A stretch of DNA of 64,000 bases from Labia minor (GCA_963082975.1 OY720344.1:68848546-68912545); one strand, 5' to 3'; shown: positions 44,898 through 55,775, numbered from the stretch's first letter. A program made the numbers and translations. Notes: generated by a model from the sequence alone, not told the origin.

Positions 44898-45640
44898 TTT
44901 ACTACATATTTCACCAGAGAAAGTATTGCGATCACGAAAATTCACATGATTAAAAATTGCATAAAACTGCTATATATATATAGGATCTGAAAAAAGGAAA
45001 TTTATTTTATTATTTTCTCATGAAGATGTTCTCGGAGCGACTAAGCAAATTCATGTTGCGCTGGGACATATTTAAAACCTCGCTACCCCCTCTTGGAAGC
45101 CTACGTTTGGTGATAATAAGCGAGCCATTTATTGGGTCTTCGTTCAGTGCCTAACACGCGATTGGTCGTCGAGAGCCCCACCTCTCTGCTTAGATGTCAC
45201 CAGCAGGGTATAAAAAGTGAAACAGGCTAGCCGAGGGCAATAGCAGTACCAGTTGAGCACTTGTCAGTTGTGATTCAAGACGTTAAGAAGAACGACGAAC
45301 ATATCCGAAGAACGACGAAAATATCCGAAGAGCGAAGAACCGAAGATTTCCAAGACGTTTATTTTTTCCTGTGTATATATTTCTAAACAAAAACGATATT
45401 ATTTTGCTTACACTTTTCAATAAAAAACGATATATTTTTGCTACATTTTTCAACAAAAACGATATTTTTTAATACATCTGCTTCACTATCGAAGCCACCA
45501 ACCCTACATATAGAATTTCAGCTTCATTGAATCGCTGAAAGTACCGGAATTAATTTTTTAACACGACTTCAAATCAGTCGCCAGCACATGACATGGTGCC
45601 ATCAACAAAGAGCCTAACACGCGCTGATTTAATAAATATT
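44898..45640 (+). mobile_element. HINE-B, copy 3, internally deleted and split by an LTR
   Basis: It starts TTTTTTACTACATATTTCAC with the worn hairpin half (CCAGAGAAAGTATTGCGATC) and jumps at CACGAAAATTCACATGATTA over the microsatellite and core. It is interrupted at the TATATA word by the LTR at 44981-45509, and continues with the tagaatttcagcttcattga block to about 45640, where the 3' end is missing. Confidence 0.65.
44981..45509 (+). mobile_element. Solo LTR (with junction module) in HINE-B copy 3
   Basis: The plus strand runs from ggatctgaaaaaaggaaatt, through a CCAAT-type box in reverse (gcgattggtcgtcgagagcc), a TATA box (ggtataaaaagtg, 45209-45216) and repeated ccgaagaacgacgaa words, to AATAAA-like signals and the end CCCTACA at 45509. 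The end matches the LTR termini near 7.1 and 8.1 kb. Beyond it tata is repeated as a possible 4-bp duplication. The first 125 bases are the junction module seen at 6978-7112. No internal coding region is present, so this is a solo LTR. Confidence 0.6.
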
Positions 45641-46170
45641 ATATAATGTCCAAACAATAAAAAGAAAATACATTCAAATCGAACTACAACTATATACTTA
45701 GGAAAACTTGAAACAGGTACTAGTTAACCAGTTCGGAAAAAATTAACTAGTAGCATGACCCACAAGATATTAGCAAATAGACAAATTAAAAATGACGAAA
45801 AATAATATATTTTGTAATAATGTGGGAAATTGTATCGAGAGGCAATATTGAAAATGAAATTCTGGAATAAACGATCATGAAACAAATAAGCCAATTTTAT
45901 ACGGGGCAACAAATATTAATGAATTTAAGTCAAAATTAGAAATTTTCCAAAAAATAAAAAATAAAAAAAACATTTCAAGCAACAAAAAATTAAAAATTTG
46001 AAAATAAAAATCACATAAATTCTAAAATAAGTTTAAAAAAGAAAATTGAGATTCGATGCTACATTTATGTTCTCTCAAAAGTAATGATTGTGCAAACATA
46101 TCTAAGGGAATAAAAGTTGCTTTTGGTCATATTTCTGGGGATTGCCTACACAAAACGAAGTCAAATTCTA
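45641..46170. other. AT-rich stretch without gene
   Basis: No supportable frame. It ends with the 9-bp duplication of the next element. Confidence 0.6.
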
Positions 46171-46186
46171 ATAATTATAGGATGTG

Positions 46187-46318
46187 GCTATTTATACATA
46201 CAGTATGTATACGTAATTGACTATTTATACATACTGCATGTATACTCAATTGGCTATTTATACATACAGTATGTATACGCAATTGGATATTTATACATAC
46301 AGTATGTATAAGAAATTA
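46187..46318. repeat. 33-bp tandem array of palindromes (left end of the Mutator-like element)
   Basis: Four units of 33 bases, each with the odd palindrome TATACATACAGTATGTATA and a spacer such as cgcaattggctattt. Unit 2 has two changes in the palindrome centre. The right end of the same element carries the mirror-image array (two units, about 48713-48770). Confidence 0.9.
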
Positions 46319-46512
46319 GCTATTTGTAGTTTCGTTTAACGTACTAACTAACCAAAAAAAAGTTTATTAATATTAATATTTTAATAAAAACTACATAATT
46401 ATAGAAAAATAACGTTTTATTTATTTAATGTTTATTGTTACAATATACGTAAAAAGCAAAACAATAAAATAGATAAAGAATTAGACATAAACTGTATACT
46501 TAAGTACTTATT

Positions 46513-46947
46513 TTATTTTTTATTCCATGTTTTAATTTGCTTCTTGTAAAACCGAATCTGTTTAGTTTTTTTCTTCGGACGTCCTTTAGACTTAATTTTT
46601 GTTTTGAATTTTAGGTTTTCATTTGATTGATGATTTGTATCGGATTCGTTCTGACTTTCAGTACCAACTAAGCTATCCATGCAACTTCCAGCTTCAACTA
46701 AGTTACTTGTCTCAGATTCTATTGAACTAATTGTCGGTCCATTATACTCATTCTCAAACAGAGAAACCCCATTTCTAGCATTTTTTTCAATTAATTTTAG
46801 TTCGTTCATATATTTGTTAAAGGTTGTAGTTCCATAATTTGATAAAATATCTGCGTATTTTTTGTTATTGTCAGTGCTGTATTGAATTTTTCTCGATCCG
46901 ATAATATTTTTGAAAACCATTGAATTCATCCTTGTCCATATTATCAT
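46513..46947 (-). pseudogene. Mutator-like transposase C-terminus with basic AT-hook-like tail
   Basis: A frame of 144 residues contains YADILSNYGTTTFNKYMNEL, an acidic/serine-rich middle and the tail KIKSKGRPKKKTKQIRFYKK. The GRPKKK core looks like an AT hook, a motif common at the end of MULE transposases. The start of the frame is not reliable; another frame carries TEVDQNEGMNDVDYDNMDKD just upstream, so a frameshift probably lies near 46940. No catalytic residues. Confidence 0.55.
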
Positions 46948-47054
46948 AGTCTACATCATTCATGCCTTCATTTTGGTCCACTTCGGTACATGAAGCAAAA
47001 AGTTTGTTTCAAAAATGTTGTATATCCTTTCTTATAAACTGTTTCCCACTTTTT

Positions 47055-48125
47055 ACTATCTCGCCAGAGATAGTATTGCGATCACGAAAATTTTCGATGT
47101 TGAGATTTTGATGTTTGTATACGTTTTGAAGGTTCCTGAATCATTTTCACTAAGGTTGAGAAAAATGTCTGTGTGTGTGTGTGTGTGTGTGTATGTGTGT
47201 GTGTGTATGTATGTAGGCAAGATTACGCAAAAACGGTTTGAGCTAGAATGATGCAATTTGGTACATGAGCATTATTCAAAATTCATAGTTTTCTATCAAC
47301 TTTTGAGAAATGTAGCTCAACCGGAAGAGGGTCATTACCTACAACGTTTTGATTTTTTTTCCTCTAAAGCAGTGTTTCTTAACCTTTCTAGCGAGTCGCA
47401 CCCTATTGAATCTGAAAATATATCTCCGCACCCCCATTGAAAAATGTGTTTTAATTTTTTTAGTCTAGAAAAATACATTTTTTGCGAAACTTATTGTTTA
47501 TTGTTTATTGAAAAACATTGTACATTTTATATAAATACAAAACAATATTATTTTTATTAATGACTAGTCTGTTGTTGTTTGTTCATTATTATACTGGCGA
47601 AGCGAGGTTCCTTTTTTGAAAGACATACGCGTAAGTCATCACTTGCATTTTAGGTTCCTAGCAATTTTTTTGAGCTTCAATATTGGGGACATTATTGCAG
47701 ATTTCAAATATTTTATAATAAGAAATTTAATAAATGATATTTAATAATTTTTATGGTTAGGTAGGGGCTTCTCCCGCACCCCAAAAAATACATTCCCGCA
47801 CCCCCGGTTAAGAACCACTGCTCTAAAGTGACCGTAAAAATAAAGATATATGGTTGATAATTTTTCACATGATTAATAATTGTATAAAACTGCTATATAT
47901 AGAATTTCAGCTTGATTGAATCGCTGAAAGTACCAGAATTAATTTTTTAACACTGCAAATCTCCGCGCCAACACGTGCCATGGTGCCATCAATAAAAAAC
48001 CAAACATGCGCTGGTTTAATATTTATTATTTATAATTTATAATTAATTAAATTTAATTTAAATATAATATATTATGTTATTTAATCCAATTCAAATTGCG
48101 AGATAGTCGAGTGGAGACACTCCAG
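47055..48125 (+). mobile_element. HINE-B, copy 4, carrying a hAT element
   Basis: Starts ACTATCTCGCCAGAGATAGT (47055-47074) after tttt. It has GCGATCACGAAAATTTTCG, a GT microsatellite (47167-47210), the core ACGGTTTGAGCTAGAATGAT at 47235 and the hAT at 47370-47820. It ends with CGAGATAGT, the stem-loop GAGTGGAGACACTC and CCAG at 48125. Apart from the hAT it is collinear with copy 2. Confidence 0.75.
47370..47820. mobile_element. hAT miniature element (451 bp) inside HINE-B copy 4
   Basis: The ends CAGTGTTTCTTAACC and GGTTAAGAACCACTG are inverted. The 8-bp ctctaaag is on both sides (47362-47369, 47821-47828). Subterminal CGCACCCC words repeat near both ends. No transposase. The uninterrupted HINE-B copy 2 shows the same site without the insert and with one copy of the 8 bases (as ctctaaag), which confirms the boundaries. 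Confidence 0.93.
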
Positions 48126-48129
48126 CTTA

Positions 48130-48580
48130 TTTTACTTAAAACTGGAGCAACCATTCCATCTTTGGCGCTAAAGAAGATTAAATCTGTTGCTGTTTCGTAA
48201 TCATTTTCATTCATAATTTTGGCTTTGACGTAATTACTATATTCTTCTTTGCCAACGGTAGGATTGTGATTTAGTAATAGTTTTGTTAATTTCCATTTTT
48301 CATTTTTGCTTTTATAAAAATTTATTTGAGCTGGACAATTCTTGTAGTAGTAATGTTGATTCGGACGTTATCCCAGGCATTTTGAATTTTGCTTAATACC
48401 ATGACAACATTTGTACAGTACTGGTTTCTGAGACCGTGTTCTAATAACAAATGGATGATAATGCTCTTTACAAAATATATTAACAGTCTTTGATAACTGT
48501 TCATAATCATTAAAATGTTGACCAACATCTAAAATATGTTTACTAACATTGTTGTCATCAACGGACATTTGTTCTGTCAT
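48130..48580 (-). pseudogene. Mutator-like transposase N-terminal zinc domain (FAR1-like)
   Basis: Minus-strand frame with MTEQMSVDDNN, VGQHFNDYEQLSKTVNIFCK, EHYHPFVIRTRSQKPVLY and KCCHGIKQNSKC. After one in-frame stop comes RPNQHYYYKNCPAQINFYKS, then LTKLLLNHNPTVGKEEYSNY. The C...C...C...H arrangement, with RPNQ-----CPA-I and a final HNH-like HNP, is the FLYWCH/FAR1-type DNA-binding fold that opens many MULE transposases and ZSWIM-related proteins. The frame runs into HINE-B copy 4, which cut off the rest. Confidence 0.65.
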
Positions 48581-48784
48581 CTAAAAGTGAGGTTAGAATA
48601 TATATAATGAGGTTAGAATATATATTAGAATAATATAATTAATTTAAAAAAATCAGCTAATACCTTGCAACACTTTTATAGAATAAGTCATTCACAATTT
48701 AACACTTCTATTATCATACTGTATGTATAAATAGCCAATTGCGTATACATACTGTATGTATAAATAGCCACATCCATAATTATA

Positions 48785-50442
48785 AGGATATAGTAAACAT
48801 TAATTTAATTTCAAACTCCTAGGAAATTAAAATATTAAATGAAAAAATGAATTGTTTAGTAGATACGCTGAAAGTGCAGTCAATGTTATTTCGATATGAT
48901 ACTTATAGACAATTAGGACAACCAACTCTAACTCTTTAAAAATTTATTTTAAAATTTTATTTTAAAAATTTATTTTAAAATTTTATTTTAAAAATTTATT
49001 TTAAAATTTTATTTTAAAAATTTATTTTAAAATTTTATTTTAAAAATTTATTTGAAAAATTTATTTTTATAGTTTCTTTTTTATTTGCATAGAGAGAGAG
49101 AGAGAGAAAGAGAGAAATAGATAAATAATTGCTCTATCATTTGTTCAAATTCACAATATGGAAACCATATATAAATATATTTTCAATTATCATCTGTTTC
49201 CTGATTTTATTGAATGATGATACAATACCAAAATAGAATTTTCAATGAGAGGAATCATCGAATCAAATTTTGAAGGTATTTTATTCAAGTTTTGATAGGA
49301 TAAATCGAAAAGGAAGGGGGTTTTTGGCCGTATGTTTTATAAAGCATTAATCAATCAAATCACATAAATCCACATCATATCCACTCTTTTACATGCGAAT
49401 TGAACATAGAGAAAGGAGAATACTAACATTTAATCAACAGACTATTTATTTGCTCTCAACTTGTAGTTAATATTCTTGATCAAGAATTCTATTCTCGTTT
49501 TATGTTATTTATATAAACGGTTAAGCCATTTATATAATTCAAATGATTTTAATGAAATTTTTTTAGTGAAATTATAATGAACCACATACAAAGCAAATGA
49601 ATAACTGCTGTTTTATAACATAAAAATATTTTATAAATTTAAATCTATTTTTCAAATTGAAATTATAAATTATAATTTTTTTTTAGGTGAGTCTAATATT
49701 ATTATTATTGTATTTATATAATTTTGTTATATATTTTTGTTCATATTTTTGCCCGAAATGACTTTAAATTATAACGATTCTGAAGACGAAATATTTCTCC
49801 CTGAAGAAGAATCGTCTGCCTCCCATAAATAAATCAAGAAAAAAAACGAAAGATGGTTACCATAGAAATAATTATAGGTGTAAGACGAGCATTTGAAAGA
49901 AAAAACGATGAGGAAATAGTTTTTGCTAAAAAAGGAAAAAAAGAGACACCAAATGGAGAAATATAAAATAAAATTTCTTAATATCTTGTACTCATGAGAC
50001 CTTAATTCTACAAACGGTACGAAACAAATACATAAGAGAGAAATTATATAAGAATAATAAAAAAGTATTTTATTTAGATATCAATATTATAAACAAGTTA
50101 TATACAAAACTTTTATTTATATTACGGTACACATATGTTTATTGTACAATTTAAGATACATGAATAGCCTAAGCTAAAACTTAGGTTGCTGGATAGAAAC
50201 TCATCGGGGGGATTTACTGGTTTTTTATTATAACCTCTAATACGAAACACTGAATAGATGAACGTTAATAATAGTAAATGTAGGTACGATACAGTAGTGC
50301 TGTGGCGGTACGGAACGTAGGTGTATTTTCTAGGTTTTCCAGCTAGAGACCAAAAGCCATAACGTAAAAGCGGTATCTGGAAACGGCGATAACCGAAAAC
50401 TTGTGGTCACCTAAAACTTGCGGTAACCTAAAACTTGCGGTA
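48785..50442. other. AT-rich stretch with 22-bp tandem repeats and a small acidic frame
   Basis: 48936-49066 is a tandem of taaaaatttattttaaaatt units (about six), followed by a GA run (49090-49118). At 49757-49828 a short plus-strand frame MTLNYNDSEDEIFLPEEE looks like an acidic transposase N-terminus (piggyBac-like style), but nothing follows. From about 50250 the sequence is richer in cggtac words and may belong to the LTR to the right; three tandem acttgcggtaacctaaa units lie at 50400-50455. Confidence 0.45.
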
Positions 50443-50852
50443 ACCTAAAAACTATAGTAACAAATTACTAACAGGTACGGGAATATTGTAAGTGTTTTTC
50501 ATAAAGATATATATTATAATTCACACTCACCGGTACGATATCTGATATGGGAGGCGGTATTTATTGCAGGTAAATATCACAACAATATATATATATTTAA
50601 TTTTTACAGATACTAAAGAGAAACATTCACGGTAGAATCTTCGATAAAACTCAACACATTAATAAATTCGATAGCAAAATATAATATGTCATCCACTGGA
50701 CAAGCGAGAGTATATTTCTTTTTATTTCGCCCTACTACTTGGCTATATCCCCTCCAATCCACCAATCAATCATATTGATTCCGATAGATGGCACCGGTAT
50801 GTCCATTTGTGCCTGTACGACTTTTCCTCTACTATTCAATCTGGGCGTTACA
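50443..50852 (-). mobile_element. Gypsy-like LTR, downstream copy
   Basis: On the minus strand it begins TGTAACGCCCAGATTGAATA at 50852 and is preceded by a polypurine tract (ctggaagggggta). It matches 53822-54237 with only a handful of differences over 410 bases. No reading frame belongs to it. The far end may continue past 50443, because similarity stops at an internal tandem repeat. Confidence 0.85.
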
Positions 50853-51029
50853 TACCCCCTTCCAGAGGAAACGTCGTACAGAAAGTTTTTGTCGGAATGG
50901 ACCGGTACGGAAGTGTTTGATTTCAATCGATACGGGATTCTCGGTAGAACTTCAAGACGAAAGGATGCCACGAACCGGCGAACTCATTATTCAATGAACG
51001 CAGTTTACAGGGCTAATCCAATCTATTAC

Positions 51030-51320
51030 AAAGGGATCTTCAAGGATAAGATACATGATTCTTCCACGCGAATGAAGAAATCATGAGCTCACGTGAGGGC
51101 AGGGTTGCCAATCCCTGAGGTAGATTTCTTTTCTATTGGCTTGATAGAAGATATCCACCCGTTACCCGTTCGATTACAAAGAGACTTTCAAAGATACGAT
51201 ACATGATTCTTCCACGTGAATGGAGAAACCATGAGCTCACGTGAGGGCAGGGTTGCCAATCCCTGAGGTAGATTTCTTTTCTATTGGCTTGATCGAAAAG
51301 AATCCACCCGTTACCCGTTA
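51030..51320. repeat. 150-bp direct duplication in the Gypsy-like pol
   Basis: About 51045-51170 and 51192-51320 are nearly identical (agctcacgtgagggcagggt and neighbouring words). They replace the expected reverse-transcriptase palm with repeated, non-coding-looking sequence. Confidence 0.75.
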
Positions 51321-51700
51321 CTATAAAAGACGTAATGTTACGTGACTCTTCATCGGCAAGAGGTACTTGTAAAAAGACTTGCTTCAGATCAAGTTTAGAA
51401 AAATACTTGGCTTGACGAAAACTGTCTAAGATCGACGATAAATTTGGCATAGGATAAGAGTCCTTAACGGTAATTAATTTAATTTAATTTTGTTATCGGT
51501 AATCAGAACATTCGGGGCACCGAAACTTATATAATACATCAGGACAATCTGCAAACCACCACTGATTAGTTCGGGCGTTGGTGCATATGCCTGCCTCCGC
51601 AATGAAGTCCAATCCTAATAGGATGTCACTCGGTAAGTTCGGAAGATAATGTAGGCACAGTTCGTATTTCCTATCCTGAACTATGATAGGAATGACATAG
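51133..51700 (-). pseudogene. Gypsy-like protease end and reverse-transcriptase start
   Basis: From about 51690 leftward the frame reads YLPNLPSDILLGLDFIAEAG and TNQWWFADCPDVLY, the end of a Gypsy-type protease (LLG-DF--). After a junction comes DSYPMPNLSSILDSFRQAKY, FSKLDLKQVFLQVPLADEES (first catalytic Asp in KLDLK) and RNITSFIVTGNGW. Then the frame runs into the 150-bp duplication. The YVDD box, RNase H and integrase are absent. Confidence 0.8.
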
Positions 51701-52981
51701 AAACAACCGCAGAGACTCCCTCTACAGTCATAACCGAGAACTGTTCGATATGGACGGGGTGTGGACGAGGTTCTTGGGCAAACCTTTTTAATCCCTCATC
51801 TCCGATAAAACACATCGTTGCACCAGAATCATATAGTGCATACGCGACACGTGATCTGCATTTCTTAGTAATGGCTCGATATACGGGTATATGCCAAGAT
51901 AGCATCCTGACATTCATACAGGTAGGCTCATCCTCAATTGATGAGATCGGAATATCATCACTCTTCCCCGAGAGTGACACTTTAGGTTCACGGGAGGGCG
52001 AGACAGTTTTGTCCAACGACAACGGTACTGAAGTTTTCCCAACGGACTGTACGGCATTATTTGTCGTTAACGGCACGGAAACTTTCTTAGTGGGCGGTAA
52101 GGTATTATCGGTTGGTGGCGGTACGGAAATCTTCACAGAGGGCGGTAAGGTATTATTTGTGTTAGGACCACGGCATTTACTAGGAGAGGAAGGGGTCCTT
52201 ACTCCCAACTCCTGTTGTCGTTTAAAGAGCAATCTGGACAGGACATCGTGGTCTCACCTGGTCTCCCACAACCGTAACAAAACCTCTTCCTTGGTTTAGT
52301 ACATTTGGAATATACGTGTGGACCACCGCAGTTCCAACAGACGTTGGATTCTGATATCCTATTTCCCGATTTCTTCTCGGCAGAATCACTAGTTTTAGGT
52401 TTGGGTGTTACCAATTTTACCTTAGGAATGAGTGTTCGAGATGGATCCGGGTCCCTAGAAGGTGGGGTCGGATCTCGAGGCTGTACAGGCATCACTCTAG
52501 GAACTCGGGACGGAAAGGAAACTCGACCTTTAGAATCTGATTTACTAATAGCACGACCACGACCAATGTTATCTATTTTCATGAGCTCCCCTACACGGCT
52601 ACGCTCCGTTACAAACTCTATGAGTGACTCATAAGTCGGTATGGTTGTCGACGACTGCTTGTCCTCGAACGCTCTCCTCGTGCCAGAATCTAAGTTATTT
52701 AATGCTAACTGTAATTTAATAAAATCTCCCACATCCGGTAAATATAGGGACATTAAGGCACTCATATTACTGACATGTACACTGAGAAATCGTTGAAGCC
52801 TACTATGGGATGAATTTGTTAGCGGTAGAAATTCGGTAATTCGAGATAAATATAAGCTAGTCAATCTTCGTTTATTCTGGTATCTAGCTTTTAATGCTTC
52901 TAGAGCCAGTACATAGTTTTGGGGCTCAAGGGCATATGCAGAAATAACCGCGGCAGCATCGTCTCTTAAACAAGTTCTCAA
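51681..52981 (-). pseudogene. Gypsy-like element: Gag C-terminus and protease
   Basis: The first part (52981 to about 52230) reads CLRDDAAAVISAYALEPQNY, RYQNKRRLTSLYLSRITEFL and FIKLQLALNNLDSGTRRAFE, the alpha-helical DUF1759-like Gag. It ends with two zinc knuckles, CWNCGGPHVYSKC and CYGCGRPGETTMSC. After a frameshift near 52230 comes the protease with CRSRVAYALYDSGATMCFIG (active-site DSGA). DUF1759 Gag is known mainly from BEL/Pao elements, while the protease and reverse transcriptase here look Ty3/Gypsy-like, so the pairing is noteworthy. Confidence 0.78.
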
Positions 52982-53018
52982 ATATTGAAACTTTTTAATA
53001 TCCGGTATGTTGGGGTCA

Positions 53019-53462
53019 CTATCGACTAGCGACTGAAACAGAAAAAAATGATGACCAGTCCTCGATATTACCTGTGAAGGTAGGAAGTTGTATTTTAGGT
53101 AACTGTCCCTCAGCCGAAGCTCTCGAAACAGTTCCCGTCGGAATAGTAACCATCTTGGCTTCCTTGGCAGCTAGATATTTACTCTTGGCTCCATCCAACA
53201 ACTCAAAAAACCTATTCTGGACCTGTCCGGTATCTAATCTTAATTTTCGATCTTTAACTTTAGCATTAATGACTCTAATTTCCGCCGTTAACTTCAAAAA
53301 CCTTATCTCGTACTCCGATAATCTGTCAAACTGTGCGCGATAATCCTCTACGTTATCCGGTATTATTGATCGAAATCTACTGTCGAGGTCTGTCATCAGG
53401 GAGAACAAATCTTCCCTTTCTGATTCCAGAATTTCTAAATTTACTATTAATTCTTCCGCCAT
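53019..53462 (-). pseudogene. Gypsy-like element: Gag N-terminus
   Basis: The start Met at 53462 (MAEELIVNLEILESEREDLF) opens a coiled-coil region of about 115 residues, followed by GQLPKIQLPTFTGNIEDWSS, the conserved LP---LP-F-G----W start of the DUF1759 region. A frameshift near 53020 separates it from the remaining Gag. The leader between 53463 and 53821 is AT-rich with no clear primer binding site. Confidence 0.82.
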
Positions 53463-53821
53463 CGTTAAGGAAAAACTCTATTATAACCAGCAACCCAATA
53501 CAAAATAATTATACAAGAGAATAAAAAATTGCAATACAAAACAAGTAAATAATCAAATACAATAACAAAATTATTAAACAATGTATAATACCTTATACTA
53601 CAGATAAACAGTTATTAAATTATTTATTCAATAATAAATTTATCATAACTAAACAAAAATTGAAACCATTTATATTATTTATAAAAAAATAAATAAATAA
53701 TTTCTGAATTATTTTCAAACAAATCATAAATTTATTTATACTGATTGTTTATACCTTTAAAGATAAAAATAATTTTTTTTTTTTAATAAAATTATTTTAG
53801 AATTGAACAATATTAATATTT

Positions 53822-54237
53822 AAAACCTAAAAACTATAGTAATAAATTACTAACAGGTACGGGAATATTGTAAGTGTTTTTCATAAAGATATATATTATA
53901 ATTCACACTCACCGGTACGATATCTGATATGGGAGGCGGTATTTATTGCAGGTAAATATCACAACAATATATATATATTTAATTTTTACAGATACTACTA
54001 AAGAGAAACATTCACGGTAGAATCTTCGATAAAACTCAACACATTAATAAATTCGATAGCAAAATATAATATGTCATCCACTGGACAAGCGAGAGTATAT
54101 TTCTTTTTATTTCGCCCTACTACTTGGCTATATCCTCTCCAATCCACCAATCAATCATATTGATTCCGATAGATGGCACCGGTATGTCCATTTGTGCCTG
54201 TACGACTTTTCCTCTACTATTCAATCTGGGCGTTACA
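53822..54237 (-). mobile_element. Gypsy-like LTR, upstream copy
   Basis: Pair partner of 50443-50852. It begins TGTAACGCCCAG at 54237 on the minus strand. The difference list is very short (among others, an extra acta and a few single bases), so the pair is the youngest-looking LTR pair here even though the interior is wrecked. Right of it the Tc1-like fragment starts at once. Confidence 0.85.
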
Positions 54238-54900
54238 ATCTCCTTAGAGATTCTTCTTATAATAAAAAAGAATTGGTAGAAGAATTTGCTTCTGAAGGAA
54301 TTTTTAAGAGCCAAAGTACCATCTCAAGGACCCTTAAAACCATGAAATATATTAGGAAGAGGCTCGTCAGAATTCCAATGGAACGAAACAACCAAAGAAC
54401 AGTTGAAAGTAGACAACTGTATGCAAGAGGTTTTGAATACCTTAATAAGTCAAATTTGGTTTCTTTAATTGAAACCGGAGTTAATCAACAACTAACTCAG
54501 AATTATGGTTATTCACCCAGAAATGCCAAATCTTACAAACTCGTTAAAGTCAATAGAGGAACAAATATCAGCTGTATGGTGGCAATAAAAATAGCAGGGG
54601 TTACTTGTTATGAAATTGTAAAAGGTCGGACTTTTAATGGTGATGATTTTATTATTTTTATAAAAAATTCTTTAGTTCCACATTTGGAGATGAACCCAAA
54701 TGATGTATAAATTATGGACAACTGTCGCTTCCAAGGGATGTAACATTTTATTGGAGAAAAAAGAATTTCCTATATGTTTTCCCCACCATATTCTCCACAG
54801 CTAAATTCTATCAAAGAATATTTTAGACGTTGGCCTGGATGGCGTTCAGCTCTCTCGTCGCATTCTGTTAAAACTATTAAATGTCACAATATATGTCACG
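54238..54900 (+). pseudogene. Tc1/IS630-like DDE transposase fragment
   Basis: The plus frame gives a helix-turn-helix end (SQSTISRTLKTMKYIRKRLV), SLIETGVNQQLTQNYGYSPR (the first-Asp motif FIDETG has lost its Asp), RGTNISCMVAIKIAGVTCYE, FIKNSLVPHLEMNPNDV and, after a stop, IMDNCRFQGM with the second Asp. Then comes MFSPPYSPQLNSIKEYFRRW with the third acidic site altered. It matches the IS630/Tc1 type with D-D-E/D spacing in the mid-thirties. The 5' part is cut by the LTR, and no 3' inverted repeat is seen. Confidence 0.8.
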
Positions 54901-55775
54901 AGCACGTACGTTAAGTTTTAATATATTCTATATTTACACACACATTTTTATTATTATATTTATTTTATATTTTTAATTCTATTTATAATTATTATAAATT
55001 AAGTTTATTTAAAAGTTTAATACATAATAGTTTTTTTGATATGCTAGTCCATCTATTTACATTTTCAAGTACTATGTGATCGATGTTTTAAGCCGCCACA
55101 TAGTGAAAAGTCTAAGTGTAGGGTGATTATAAAATTAATGAGTTCTTCAAAATTCCATTAAACACAAGAGAATCCTTTTTTTAACAATTAATATAAATAA
55201 TTAACAAATATATAGGTATATTTATATAAATCTCTGGCATTTGATCATCCTATGAAAGAACATCGCCGCCCAATGGAAAATTGTATATCATTAAAAAAAA
55301 AAATTAAATATCATTTAGCTTCAATTTATAATTATAAATGATTTTAAATAAATTTAAATTAATTAATTATTTATAATATTAAAATATTACATATCACTAA
55401 ATGAAATAAACTATTTTATTTTAATTCTAAAGTGTATTAACATAGATAAATAATAGCATTTCTAGACAGAGATGCTCTCTGTCTATATATATCATTTATG
55501 AGTCAATTTATTTAATTTTAATGATTAATATTTATTAAAAAAAAATCTTATTCAATTTTTTCTGCTTTCTTATTTTAAAAGAACATGGCTACCTAACTAC
55601 ATAAGCAAATATCACTGAAGGGCAAATATTCAACATATTGGACATATTCTTGTTGGCCCAAGCTTTTGAGAGTTTAATTTGAACAATTTCATAAAATATT
55701 AAATGAAATAATATGAAAGGAACTGTAGATTAAAAATTATTTAAATAAATCTTATATCTTTTACATAGACAAAAA
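54901..55775. other. AT-rich stretch without gene
   Basis: Nothing that I can support, apart from short A/T palindromes. Confidence 0.6.

Larger units (their letters stand above)
46180..48775 (-). mobile_element. Mutator-like element with 9-bp target duplication
   Basis: Both ends read GGATGTGGCTATTTATACAT inward (46180 and 48775), and the 9-bp ataattata stands directly outside on each side (46171-46179, 48776-48784). A 9-bp duplication is the established mark of the Mutator superfamily. The terminal repeats are made of a 33-bp palindrome-bearing unit, four at the left and two at the right. Inside, on the minus strand, are the DNA-binding start of a MULE-type transposase (48130-48580) and a basic C-terminus (46513-46947). 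The DDE domain in between is missing, and HINE-B copy 4 (with its own hAT) occupies most of the middle. Confidence 0.78.

Noticed and set aside
46117..46311. A tyrosine/isoleucine-rich small protein in the palindrome array
   Set aside because: The 11-residue period is just the 33-bp DNA repeat translated.
46187..46318. Regularly spaced 33-bp repeats reminiscent of a CRISPR array
   Set aside because: The whole unit is repeated including the would-be spacers, each unit is palindromic, the mirror-image array stands at 48.7 kb, and 9-bp duplications flank the pair. These are transposon ends.
51871..52634. Plus-strand frames opposite the Gag and protease region
   Set aside because: The minus strand carries zinc knuckles and the DSGAT site; the plus frames have no motif.
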